Assembly (NCBI GenBank): GCA_040755755.1 | Contig: JBFLZW010000069.1 | Location: 57,642 to 121,641 of the forward strand | From: a bacterium | GTDB lineage: Bacteria > SZUA-182 > DTGQ01 | Direction of reading: 5' to 3' | Length of the DNA stretch: 64,000 bases | In this document: positions 24,367 through 32,571 of the stretch, piece after piece | Layout: every line of letters starts with the position of its first letter | How positions within the stretch are numbered: position 1 is the first letter of the stretch | Position numbers and translations under genes: made by a program | Notes under the pieces: model-generated | Told to the model about the DNA's origin: nothing | The model's input: the letters and a program-made list of their open reading frames with translations, nothing else | The model's database searches: none

Positions 24367-25446
24367 ATGGCCTCAACTAAAATGCCGGGAGAATTCCGGT
24401 TAATCGAGCGTGTTCAGGCTCTGCTTGCTCCGGTTACTGATGAGAAGCAGGTTATTCTCGGCATCGGAGATGACTGCGCAGTGCTTGAGGGATCGGGAGG
24501 AAAATATTCTCTGGTCACGACCGATATGCTGGTCGAGGATATTCACTTCAGCCGGGCCTTTTCCTCCCTCCGTGAGATCGGCCAAAAGGCCATGCTCGTG
24601 AATATCAGCGATATTGCGGCCATGGGCGGAGAGCCGAGGTTTGCCTTTATCTCTCTGGCCCTTCCCCCATGCCATACCCTGGAAGAGTTTGATGAGCTGT
24701 GGCAGGGCCTCATCGAGGCAGCCCAAAAGCATTCTCTCCTGATTCTGGGAGGAGATACGAACGCCAGTTTTCCCCGGATCAAGAGCCGTGGTCTGGTGAT
24801 TAACGTCACCCTGATCGGGGAAGTCTGGCCTGCCCAGATGATCACCCGCACGGGAGCGCGGGAGGGGGATATGATCCTCCTGACCGGACAGATCGGCGAT
24901 TCGGCTGCCGGGCTCGACCTCTTGACTATAAGCAGGCATCCCCGTGCTCAGGGGGCCGGGCTTAACCCCGAAGACACCCGGTATCAGCAGGCGGTCCGCA
25001 GGCACCGGGTTCCCGTTATCCGCCTTGCTGAGTCCAGGATCATCAGTCAGCATCATCTGGCCACCGCCATGATCGATGTCAGTGACGGGGTGGCTGGAGA
25101 CTTGCGGCATCTGTGTTGCCAGGGGGAGGTAGGGGCTATCCTTTGGCCTGACCGCATTCCCGTGTCAGAAGCTGCGGCTGACGTTGCCCGGATGCTCGGC
25201 CAGGATCCCCTCACCTATGCTCTCTGCGGCGGGGAGGATTATGAACTGCTCTTTACCGCTTCGCCTGATAAGGCTTATGAGGCCAAAAGAATAATTGAGC
25301 GGGAAACCGGCACACCGGTCAGTATCATCGGTGAGATTACCGAAAAAACCAGGGGCATTCACCTGATCGATGCCCAGGGACAACTCACCCCTGTTCCGGA
25401 AGCGGGATTTGATCACTTCAAAAAAGAACGACAAGGAGAAGAATAA
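24367..25446 (+). CDS. thiL: Thiamine-monophosphate kinase
   Basis: ThiL phosphorylates thiamine monophosphate to the active coenzyme thiamine pyrophosphate, in the cytoplasm. 359 residues. Recognised from ILGIGDDCAVLEGSGGKYSL at the N-terminus, the metal-binding TTDMLVEDIHF, NISDIAAMGGEPRFAFISLA, LILGGDTNAS, MIDVSDGVAGDL and CGGEDYELLFTA. All family signature blocks are in place and the length is normal or slightly long. The purine nucleoside phosphorylase gene begins 4 bp after its stop, so they are co-transcribed. No other thiamine gene is nearby. Confidence 0.94.
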   Translation: MASTKMPGEFRLIERVQALLAPVTDEKQVILGIGDDCAVLEGSGGKYSLVTTDMLVEDIHFSRAFSSLREIGQKAMLVNISDIAAMGGEPRFAFISLALPPCHTLEEFDELWQGLIEAAQKHSLLILGGDTNASFPRIKSRGLVINVTLIGEVWPAQMITRTGAREGDMILLTGQIGDSAAGLDLLTISRHPRAQGAGLNPEDTRYQQAVRRHRVPVIRLAESRIISQHHLATAMIDVSDGVAGDLRHLCCQGEVGAILWPDRIPVSEAAADVARMLGQDPLTYALCGGEDYELLFTASPDKAYEAKRIIERETGTPVSIIGEITEKTRGIHLIDAQGQLTPVPEAGFDHFKKERQGEE

Positions 25447-25450
25447 TCAT

Positions 25451-26290
25451 ATGGAAGATTCAGGATTGGAAAAGGAGCTTCAGCAGGCTTCGCATTTCAT
25501 TCAGGAGCAAACCGGCATTGTTCCTGCGATCGGCATTATTCTGGGCACCGGTATGGGGGCATTGCTCGACAGGCTGGAGGAGGCCGTGGCTGTCCCCTAT
25601 GCCCGGATTCCGGGCTTTCCCTGCTCAGCAGGGCAGGAGGAGAGTGAACGGGAGCGGCTGTTCCTTGGCAGACTTGCCCAAAAGCCTGTTCTTATCCTTC
25701 CCAAGAGGTTCCATTATTACGAAGGGTATACCGGACACCAGGTTGCTTTCCCGGTCAGGGTCATGAAGCAGCTTGGTGTGCGGACCATGATCGCCTGCAA
25801 CGCTGCCGGCGGGCTCAACCCCCTGTTCAAGGCCGGGGACCTTATGGTCATCGTGGACCATATCAATCTTATGGGAACCAGTCCCTTGATCGGCCCGAAT
25901 CCCGATTGGCTGGGGCTCCGGTTTCCCGATATGAAAGATGCCTATGATCCACAACTCATCAGCCTTGCCGGGCAGATTGCCCTTGAGGAAAGAATACCTC
26001 TCCATAAGGGTGTCTATGTCGCCGTTCACGGGCCGAATCTCGAAACCCCTGCCGAAACCCGGTTTCTTCGGGCAACCGGTGCCGATGCGGTAGGAATGTC
26101 TACGGTACCTGAAGTCATTGTCGGCATTCATGCGGGCTTGCGGATACTCGCCTTTTCAATCATCAGCAATGTCAATCTGCCCGATGCGTTTCAGGCGATC
26201 AGCTATGAGGAAGTTGTTGCCGTGGCAGCCAGGACTGAAGTTACCCTGAGATACCTTATCGAGAAGATCGTAGCCCGGATTGAGGTTTAA
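25451..26290 (+). CDS. Purine nucleoside / methylthioinosine phosphorylase
   Basis: Trimeric-type (PNP/MTAP family) nucleoside phosphorylase of 279 residues that splits a purine nucleoside with phosphate. Start ATG 25451 after AAGGAGAAG. Blocks: IGIILGTGMGALLDRL, RFHYYEGYTGHQVAFPVRVM, ACNAAGGLN, GVYVAVHGPNLETPAETRFL, VGMSTVPEVIVG and FSIISNVNLPDAF. Asn in IISN matches the position where 6-oxopurine-specific PNPs have Asn and MTA phosphorylases Asp. The next two genes encode MTA/SAH-type deaminases, so methylthioinosine or inosine is a plausible substrate. The residue assignment is from memory without alignment. Spaced 4 bp from thiL. Confidence 0.88.
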   Translation: MEDSGLEKELQQASHFIQEQTGIVPAIGIILGTGMGALLDRLEEAVAVPYARIPGFPCSAGQEESERERLFLGRLAQKPVLILPKRFHYYEGYTGHQVAFPVRVMKQLGVRTMIACNAAGGLNPLFKAGDLMVIVDHINLMGTSPLIGPNPDWLGLRFPDMKDAYDPQLISLAGQIALEERIPLHKGVYVAVHGPNLETPAETRFLRATGADAVGMSTVPEVIVGIHAGLRILAFSIISNVNLPDAFQAISYEEVVAVAARTEVTLRYLIEKIVARIEV

Positions 26291-26331
26291 GCATCTGGCC
26301 TTAATAATGATTCTCAATTGCTTATATTACA

Positions 26332-26397
26332 ATAAAAACAAAGACAAAGGCAAAGGACACCACAGAGACACAGAGGCACTGAGGTACACAGAGTAAA
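26332..26397 (+). repeat. CAGAGACACAGAGG-type dispersed repeat, copy 1
   Basis: AAAAACAAAGACAAAGGCAA, then CACAGAGACACAGAGGCACTG. It appears in inverted orientation at 27873-27939 on the other side of the first mtaD gene. Low-complexity repeats of this kind are common between genes in several uncultured lineages. A GGGTGGGG-type hairpin follows at about 26424-26448. Confidence 0.6.
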
Positions 26398-26490
26398 GCA
26401 GAGGAGTGGGAGTAAACAAATGTCGGGTGGGGCTTTTCACCCCTCCCCAATACCAGAGGCGAGCAGTGAAAGAGAAAAAGGAGAAGCAGC

Positions 26491-27837
26491 ATGACACCGA
26501 TTGAAACGTCAGACCGCCAGCAGGCCGATTCACTTATCCTGGGCCGATGGCTCCTGTCTATGGCCCCCCGGTCAAACCCGCTCGAATATGGCGGCGTGGC
26601 CATTAAGGCTGACAGGATCCTCGACGCAGGCCGCGCTGAGGAGCTTGAGCAGAAATACCGGGCCAAAAAAGTCTATCATCTCCCCCACCATTTGATTATG
26701 CCGGGTCTTATCAATGCCCACACCCATGCGGCCATGACCCTCTTCCGGGGGCTGGCGGATGACATCCCCCTGATGGACTGGCTGCAAGGGTATATTTTCC
26801 CCGCTGAGCAAAAACTGTCGGACAGCCTGGTCTACGCAGGCACACAGCTTGCCTGCCTGGAGATGATGCTTTCGGGAATCACAACTTTCTGCGATATGTA
26901 TCTTTTTGAAAAATCCGCAGCCCAGGCTGCACGGGACATGAACATGCGCGCTATCGTGGGTGAGGTCCTCTACGATTTTCCCTCGCCTAATTATGGCCCG
27001 CCGGAAGCGGGTTTTCAATATACCGAAGAGCTGATTCAGCAATGGCAGGGCGATCCGCTCATTTATCCTGCCGTGGAGCCTCATTCTCCCTACACCTGCT
27101 CGCCTGAGCTGTTGAAAAAATGTAAAGAGATAGCTGAAAAATATGATGTCTCCCTGATTATTCACCTGGCTGAAACCAGGCAGGAAGCGCAGATAATCCA
27201 GGAGCGGTACGGGAAGAATCCCGTGCAGCATCTTGCGGCCCTGGGAGTGCTGGACCATCAGCTCCTGGCTGATCATTGCGTCTGGCTGGAGGAGCAGGAT
27301 ATCGAACTCTTCAAAGAGCGCAAGGTCAGGGTGGCCCATATGCCCGAAAGCAACATGAAGCTGGCTTCAGGCATCGCCCCTGTTCCCCGCCTGCTCGAGC
27401 AGGGAATCATCGTGGGACTTGGCACCGATGGATGCGCCAGCAACAACAACCTGGACCTTTTTCAGGAAATGGATACGGCTGCCAAGCTCCACAAGGTATC
27501 TACCGGGGACCCGACCGTCATGAGAGCGCAGGCAGTGCTGGAAATGGCCACCATCGGGGGAGCCCGCGCCGTCGGCCTGGAGCATGAGATCGGCAGCCTG
27601 GAGCCGGGAAAGAAGGCGGACCTTATCGCCCTTAATCTCAACCAGCCGCACCTTTTGCCATTGTACAATATCCATTCTCACCTGGTCTATGCCGCGCGGG
27701 GGGCTGATGTTGACAGCGTCTGGATCAACGGCGAACTGGTGGTCAAAGACCGCTCACCCGTCAAAGCCGACCTTGAAAGGATCCTGCACCAGGCCGGGGA
27801 GTTGAAAGAGCGGGTACTTGGGTTTTTGAAACAATGA
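26491..27837 (+). CDS. mtaD: MTA/SAH deaminase-like amidohydrolase, copy 1
   Basis: Metal-dependent amidohydrolase of 448 residues, of the group that deaminates 5'-methylthioadenosine and S-adenosylhomocysteine to the inosine forms. Metal ligands are visible: NAHTHAAMTLFRGLADDIPL (HxH), HLAETRQE, a His in LADHCVWL, and GTDGCASNNNLDLFQEM (the Asp). C-terminal ...IGSLEPGKKADLIALN is the amidohydrolase beta-sandwich. The second mtaD-like gene follows at 122 bp. Downstream of a nucleoside phosphorylase, the order fits a salvage route deamination then phosphorolysis. The true substrate could also be another aminopurine or guanine-like compound. Confidence 0.88.
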   Translation: MTPIETSDRQQADSLILGRWLLSMAPRSNPLEYGGVAIKADRILDAGRAEELEQKYRAKKVYHLPHHLIMPGLINAHTHAAMTLFRGLADDIPLMDWLQGYIFPAEQKLSDSLVYAGTQLACLEMMLSGITTFCDMYLFEKSAAQAARDMNMRAIVGEVLYDFPSPNYGPPEAGFQYTEELIQQWQGDPLIYPAVEPHSPYTCSPELLKKCKEIAEKYDVSLIIHLAETRQEAQIIQERYGKNPVQHLAALGVLDHQLLADHCVWLEEQDIELFKERKVRVAHMPESNMKLASGIAPVPRLLEQGIIVGLGTDGCASNNNLDLFQEMDTAAKLHKVSTGDPTVMRAQAVLEMATIGGARAVGLEHEIGSLEPGKKADLIALNLNQPHLLPLYNIHSHLVYAARGADVDSVWINGELVVKDRSPVKADLERILHQAGELKERVLGFLKQ

Positions 27838-27872
27838 GTTATCGAGAACCGGACATTGAGGTTTCCACCAGG

Positions 27873-27939
27873 TGTTTTTCTCTGTGCCTCTGTGCCTCTG
27901 TGTCTGTGTGGTTTCTTTTGTCTTTTTTTTGTCTTTGTA
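27873..27939 (-). repeat. CAGAGACACAGAGG-type dispersed repeat, copy 2 (inverted)
   Basis: Reads CTCTGTGCCTCTGTGCCTCTG then GTGTGGTTTCTTTTGTC on the plus strand; its reverse complement matches copy 1 at 26332-26397. The two copies flank mtaD copy 1 as inverted repeats. It lies immediately before the ribosome site of mtaD copy 2. Confidence 0.6.
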
Positions 27940-27958
27940 TTTTCCCTGAGGAGATGCG

Positions 27959-29272
27959 ATGCAGAATGCTGATTTATTGATTTGCGGAGGGAAGGTGCTG
28001 ACCCTGGATGAGGGGGATACAATTCTTGATCCGGGAGATATTGCCATCAGGGGAGACACCATCCTGGAGATCGGACAGAATTTACCGGAAAAATACCAAA
28101 GCTCCACAACCCTGGATGCCAGGGACCAATTGCTCATGCCGGGTCTCGTCAATGCTCATGCCCATGCGGCCATGACACTCTTCCGTGGTCTGGCCGATGA
28201 CCTTGCCCTGATGGACTGGCTGGAAAATCACATCTTCCCGGCTGAAAACCGGTTCATGAGTCCGGAGCATGTTTATCTGGGAACCCTTCTGGCCTGTTGT
28301 GAAATGATCAGATCCGGCACCACCACCCTGTGTGATGGATATTTCTTTGAAGAAGAGGCCGCCCGTGCTGTCCATGACGCTGGCCTTCGGGGTGTCATGG
28401 CCCAGGGAATCATCGATTTTCCTTCTCCCGATGCTCCCGATCCCCAGGAAGGTTTGCGTCTGGCTGAAGAGTTTATCTGCCGGTGGAAAGGGTCGGACCG
28501 GATCAGACCGGCGCTCTTTTGTCATTCAACCTATACCTGCGGTCCCCAAACCATCCGGGAAGTTAAAAAGGTGGCTGAGAAGCATCATGTTCCCCTTGGC
28601 ATTCACCTTGCGGAAACGCAGCAGGAAGTCCGGGAAATCATGCAGCGGTACGGAAAACGGCCGGTCCGGCATCTGGCCGATCTTGGCGTCCTGGATGAGA
28701 CGCTCATGGCCGTTCATTGCGTATGGCTTGATCCGCACGAGATCGACCTGCTCCACAAATTCAAGGTAAAGGCAGTCCATGTGCCGGAAAGTAACATGAA
28801 GCTGGCCAGTGGCATATCGCCGGTTCCTGCTCTTCTCCAGAGGGGAATAACGGTTGGACTCGGCACCGATGGCTGCGCCAGCAATAATGACCTCGATCTT
28901 TTTCAGGAGATGGATAGCGCAGCCAAGCTCCACAAGGTCTTCGCTCAGGATCCCACTGTCCTCAACGCCAGGCAGGTTGTTCGCATGGCCACTGCGGAAG
29001 GGGCCGCAGTATTGGGCCTGCCCCGTGAGATCGGCTCACTCGAACCTGGCAAGAAGGCGGATATAATCACCCTCGACCTTCAAAAACCTCACCTTCTGCC
29101 CCTGTATAACCTGTATTCTCACCTGGTGTATACCTTCAACGGTGCCGATGTCAACAGCGTGATAGTCAATGGAACCCTGCTCATGAGAAATCGAAAATTC
29201 CTGCACCTGGATGAAGATCAGCTCCTGGAGCGCATTGTCGATCTGTCCGGGGAGATTACCAAAGTTCGATAA
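27959..29272 (+). CDS. mtaD: MTA/SAH deaminase-like amidohydrolase, copy 2
   Basis: 437-residue paralog of the preceding gene, with the same metal motifs: NAHAHAAMTLFRGLADDLAL (HxH with Ala for Thr), HLAETQQE, VHCVWLD and GTDGCASNNDLDLFQEM. Similarity extends along the full length (AAKLHKV, IGSLEPGKKADIITLD, LLPLYNLYSHLVY), and both active sites look complete. The two copies have clearly diverged, so they may have split substrates (for example MTA and SAH). GAGGAG (27948-27953) precedes the ATG. It is the last gene of the thiL-PNP-mtaD-mtaD run; the next promoter begins 25 bp after its stop. Confidence 0.88.
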   Translation: MQNADLLICGGKVLTLDEGDTILDPGDIAIRGDTILEIGQNLPEKYQSSTTLDARDQLLMPGLVNAHAHAAMTLFRGLADDLALMDWLENHIFPAENRFMSPEHVYLGTLLACCEMIRSGTTTLCDGYFFEEEAARAVHDAGLRGVMAQGIIDFPSPDAPDPQEGLRLAEEFICRWKGSDRIRPALFCHSTYTCGPQTIREVKKVAEKHHVPLGIHLAETQQEVREIMQRYGKRPVRHLADLGVLDETLMAVHCVWLDPHEIDLLHKFKVKAVHVPESNMKLASGISPVPALLQRGITVGLGTDGCASNNDLDLFQEMDSAAKLHKVFAQDPTVLNARQVVRMATAEGAAVLGLPREIGSLEPGKKADIITLDLQKPHLLPLYNLYSHLVYTFNGADVNSVIVNGTLLMRNRKFLHLDEDQLLERIVDLSGEITKVR

Positions 29273-29296
29273 AATTAAAGTAATCAAGATGCATAT

Positions 29297-29326
29297 TTGA
29301 CGGTTTGATATCACGTTGGATATAAT
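29297..29326 (+). promoter_or_regulatory. Sigma-70 promoter of the radical SAM/peptide unit
   Basis: TTGACG (29297-29302), 18-bp spacer, TATAAT (29321-29326): a near-consensus promoter 112 bp before the radical SAM start at 29438. Within the leader, AAGGAGG (29347-29353) stands before a six-codon GTG frame (29358-29378), which may be a leader peptide or chance. Confidence 0.65.
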
Positions 29327-29437
29327 TAAAAGTAATTAAAAATCGTAAGGAGGAATAGTGATCAAACGTCTGTCCTGATAAATATTTAAATTTATTATAA
29401 CTTTATTCAGTAATCAACAAGAGGATATTGCTAACCG

Positions 29438-30778
29438 ATGGACAGCCATAAGGGATCACAATTCAATCTGTTCATACCAATTGATGGTTCCGAAGAGACC
29501 CTGATCTACAACACGCTGCGCGGTTCGGAAGTGGTGGTTGACAGCCATCTTCGGGCTCTCATCGAAACAGGCCGACAATCCGGAAAGACGCTGTCTTCTG
29601 CCGATCAATCCAACCTGGAGCAGCTCAGGGAACTTGGCATTATCGTTTCTGAATATGTCGATGAAGACCGGGAGCTGGAATACTGGTTTCAGAAAATCAA
29701 ATTTGATAATTCTGACTTGACTGTCACGATCCTGCCCACCTTTGCCTGTAATCTGAGATGTACGTACTGCATCCAGGAGGATATCAAGACCAGTGCCTTT
29801 ATGGACGGCGAGACCTGCAGCCTGGCAGTAGCCTGGATTACGAAGAAGCTGGAGCATGTTTCACCGCGAGCTCTGACCATTTTATTTTATGGCGGCGAGC
29901 CTCTTTTGAACATGCCTGCCATTCATTACCTGAGCCGGGCGCTCCATAAGGCGACTGCGGACAGGGGAATTGAGCTGGCCATTCATATCGTCACCAATGG
30001 AGTTTTTTTGACCGGCGAGATCGTGGATTCACTCCTGCCTCTTGGTCTTCGCGGCATAAAGATAACCTTGGATGGCGATGAGGAGGCTCATGACCTCAAA
30101 CGTCCCTTTCAGAATGGAGAGGGCACTTTTCAGCAGATATTCCGGAATCTGGTTGAGATTTATGGCCGGGTGCCCATCCGCCTGGGAGGAAATTTCGATG
30201 ATTCCACCAAAGAATCTATCCCCGCTCTTCTCGATCGCCTTGTTGAAGCAGGCATCAAAGAGAAGATAGAGCAGGTCCATTTTAAACCGATAATCACCAG
30301 TCTGGCCCACAAGAAATCGAATGGAGGCGGCTGCGAGGTCTGCACCTTCTCCGATGTAAGGCCAGAAGACATTCTCCGGATCAGAAGAGAGATCGAACAG
30401 AGGGGCTTTCACCCCAATAACGGCATAGCTCTGGGGCCGTGCTCCGTCATCAAGGAGCACTCGTATACCATAGATCCCTGCGGCAGAATCTATAAGTGCG
30501 GCGGTTTTGCCGGGATGGAGGAATTTGCAGTTGGTGATATCCGAAGCGATTCCTTCAATTACCGGCTGACTGAATTCATGACCGCAGACCTTTGGAAGAA
30601 ATGCCGCGGATGTCCCTATATTCCTCTGTGCGGAGGAGGCTGCCGAAACAGTGCTTTCCTGAAAGGAGGTGACTTTCTCCAGCCGGCATGTGAGCGAAGG
30701 TACTTTGATCAGGTAGCCATCCCGTTGATTAAAGAGGAATACCTCGAGATCATCAGCCAAGGAGGTGAAATTCAATGA
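29438..30778 (+). CDS. Radical SAM/SPASM peptide-maturase-like enzyme
   Basis: 446-residue radical SAM enzyme with a SPASM domain, the type that modifies ribosomally made peptides. Cluster cysteines C104, C108 and C111 lie in TFACNLRCTYC; the GGE motif is LFYGGEPLLN. The C-terminal SPASM cysteines are in GPCSVIKEHS, CGRIYKCGGF, CRGCPYIPLCGGGCR and a last Cys in PACERR, enough for two auxiliary Fe-S clusters. The first ~95 residues (FNLFIPIDG...LIYNTLRGSEVVVDSH...LGIIVSEYVDE) are the substrate-recognition-like N-domain usual in peptide maturases. The stop overlaps the ATG of a 24-codon gene. Own promoter upstream, terminator downstream. Reaction unknown. Confidence 0.9.
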   Translation: MDSHKGSQFNLFIPIDGSEETLIYNTLRGSEVVVDSHLRALIETGRQSGKTLSSADQSNLEQLRELGIIVSEYVDEDRELEYWFQKIKFDNSDLTVTILPTFACNLRCTYCIQEDIKTSAFMDGETCSLAVAWITKKLEHVSPRALTILFYGGEPLLNMPAIHYLSRALHKATADRGIELAIHIVTNGVFLTGEIVDSLLPLGLRGIKITLDGDEEAHDLKRPFQNGEGTFQQIFRNLVEIYGRVPIRLGGNFDDSTKESIPALLDRLVEAGIKEKIEQVHFKPIITSLAHKKSNGGGCEVCTFSDVRPEDILRIRREIEQRGFHPNNGIALGPCSVIKEHSYTIDPCGRIYKCGGFAGMEEFAVGDIRSDSFNYRLTEFMTADLWKKCRGCPYIPLCGGGCRNSAFLKGGDFLQPACERRYFDQVAIPLIKEEYLEIISQGGEIQ

Positions 30779-30849
30779 AGATCATCAAGAAGGGCAGTAA
30801 AATTGTCGTTCCGAGGCCTGATTGTCAGGTAGTCATTGACTGGAGGTAA
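30775..30849 (+). CDS. 24-residue peptide, candidate RiPP precursor
   Basis: Very short gene whose peptide begins MKIIKKGSKIVVPRP and ends DCQVVIDWR. The ATG overlaps the radical SAM stop (ATGA) and is preceded at 6-nt spacing by AAGGAGGTGA (30759-30768), a full-length anti-SD match and the best ribosome site I saw in this region. A terminator follows 50 bp after the stop. A basic N-half could be the recognition leader and DCQVVIDWR the modified core (one Cys, one Trp, Asp and Arg as possible targets). I do not recognise the sequence as a known precursor family. Translation is well supported, its role as enzyme substrate is inference from coupling. Confidence 0.65.
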   Translation: MKIIKKGSKIVVPRPDCQVVIDWR

Positions 30850-30899
30850 GATCATCGGATCGGGATGTATATTTATCGTAAGGCGGAAAAGTTTGCAGC

Positions 30900-30933
30900 A
30901 GGGCTGGATCCAAAAGGTCCAGCCCTGATTTTT
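30900..30933 (+). terminator. Intrinsic terminator of the radical SAM/peptide unit
   Basis: AGGGCTGGA (30900-30908) pairs with TCCAGCCCT (30918-30926), with a further CC/GG pair and an AAAA loop, followed by GATTTTT. It isolates the radical SAM/peptide transcript from the peptide-binding lipoprotein gene. Confidence 0.8.
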
Positions 30934-30975
30934 GTGATCACCACACCTTTATCACTCTGAGGATGCTTTTTACCG

Positions 30976-32571
30976 ATGCAGGTTAAAAAATCAGCCACTT
31001 TGTCTTTCCGTGTCTTTATTCTTATTCTCTTTTCCCTGGGACAGGTCTCGTGCCGGAATAAGGATAAAAAGGTACCTGCCCGATCATTCGGAGGCACCCT
31101 TACTATCGGCAAGATTACCAGCTCAAATACTACCTTAAATCCTCTCCTGGAGACCACTGGCGTCTCAGCCCATCTGGTAAATATCATATTCGATGGCCTG
31201 GTCAGACTGGGGGAAAAAGGCGAAATCCTGCCATGCCTGGCGGATTCCTGGGAGATCGGTGAAGGAGGCCGGGAATTTACCTTTCACCTCAGAAAGGGGG
31301 TAAAGTTCCATGATGGTCACCCGCTTACCGCCGATGACGTAGCATTTACTCTGGATCTGGTCAGAGACCGTCAGGTAATGAACGATCTTATCTGTATTAC
31401 TAGTCAAATTCAGGAAATAAAAATCAGGGATCCCTATACGATCAGTATTCACCTGGACAAGCCTTCAGCCTCTTTTATCCATGGACTGACTCTGCGCATC
31501 GTACCCAGGCATCTTCTTCAGGATAAGGATATCCGCACTGCTCCATTCAATTATCATCCGATAGGCACCGGTCCCTTTCGTTTCGTCCGATGGGCTTCGG
31601 ACAGGATCGAGCTTGGGGCGAATGAGGAATACTTTCTCGGAAGGCCGCATCTTGACCGGATTGTGGTAAGAATGTTCGCCAGTCAGCGCCTTATCTGGGC
31701 AAACCTGATGAAGGGAGATATCGATGCCTTTGAGCTTCTCCAATCCGACTCATACGAGATCGTTACAAGAATTTCCTCTTTCAATGTCTACTCCGCCTTG
31801 CGACCTTACTATTATCTCATCGGTTTTAATATGACCAATCCTCTGTTTCAGGACAAAAGAGTCCGCCAGGCACTGAATTACGCCATAGATAAAAAGGGCA
31901 TTATCAGCAGGGTATTACACGGGAGAGGGAAGGTTTCATCAGGCACCGTCTTCCCCGGTTCCTGGGCTTTTGATGACAGGATTGGGCCATACCCGTATGA
32001 TCCTCGCAAGGCCGTGCAGCTCCTGAAAGATGCGGGATGGCAGGATACCGATGATGATCACATCCTGGATAGAGGCAAGCAGCCCTTTGAATTTCATCTC
32101 CTCCTGCCCGAAGGTCATGATGAGCTTGAAACCGCCTCTCTCATGATTATGGAGCAGTTATCGAATATCGGAGTAAAGGCTATGGTAAGAAAGCTGCCCG
32201 TGAACATTTACAGCCAGGAGCATCTTTTTGCCAGGAAGTTTGAAGCTGCCTTCACGTATGCCCTCGCCGGCAGTGATCCTGATAAAAATTATCAGTTCTG
32301 GCACTCCTCACAGATCAAGGCAGGGCTTAATTTCTCTTCGTATCATAATCCCAGGATCGACCTGTTGCTTGACCAGGGCAGAAATACCCTCGACCAGGAG
32401 CAGAGAAAAAGCATCTACCGGCAATATCAGGAGGAGATGCTGGATGATCCTGCGGGTATATTTCTTTTCTGGCGGGAGTATCTTCTTGGTGTAAGCAAAA
32501 AATTTGGCGGGGTAGAGATCTCTTCGTATGGAGTATTCAATAACATCCGCGAGTGGCACATGCTCCAATGA
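30976..32571 (+). CDS. Peptide/oligopeptide-binding lipoprotein (SBP family 5)
   Basis: Extracytoplasmic solute-binding protein of 531 residues, of the DppA/OppA type. The signal peptide ends LGQVSC with probable lipid-bearing Cys26. Family blocks: LNPLLETTGVSAHLVNIIFD, LADSWEIGEGGREFTFHLRK, VKFHDGHPLTADDVAFTLDL, PIGTGPFRFVRW, VRQALNYAIDKKGII and the C-terminal FLFWREYLLGVSKKF. No permease or ATPase gene is adjacent, so it either serves transporters elsewhere or has another role. It follows the radical SAM/peptide unit by 126 bp behind a terminator; a functional link is possible but unproven. Confidence 0.88.
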   Translation: MQVKKSATLSFRVFILILFSLGQVSCRNKDKKVPARSFGGTLTIGKITSSNTTLNPLLETTGVSAHLVNIIFDGLVRLGEKGEILPCLADSWEIGEGGREFTFHLRKGVKFHDGHPLTADDVAFTLDLVRDRQVMNDLICITSQIQEIKIRDPYTISIHLDKPSASFIHGLTLRIVPRHLLQDKDIRTAPFNYHPIGTGPFRFVRWASDRIELGANEEYFLGRPHLDRIVVRMFASQRLIWANLMKGDIDAFELLQSDSYEIVTRISSFNVYSALRPYYYLIGFNMTNPLFQDKRVRQALNYAIDKKGIISRVLHGRGKVSSGTVFPGSWAFDDRIGPYPYDPRKAVQLLKDAGWQDTDDDHILDRGKQPFEFHLLLPEGHDELETASLMIMEQLSNIGVKAMVRKLPVNIYSQEHLFARKFEAAFTYALAGSDPDKNYQFWHSSQIKAGLNFSSYHNPRIDLLLDQGRNTLDQEQRKSIYRQYQEEMLDDPAGIFLFWREYLLGVSKKFGGVEISSYGVFNNIREWHMLQ

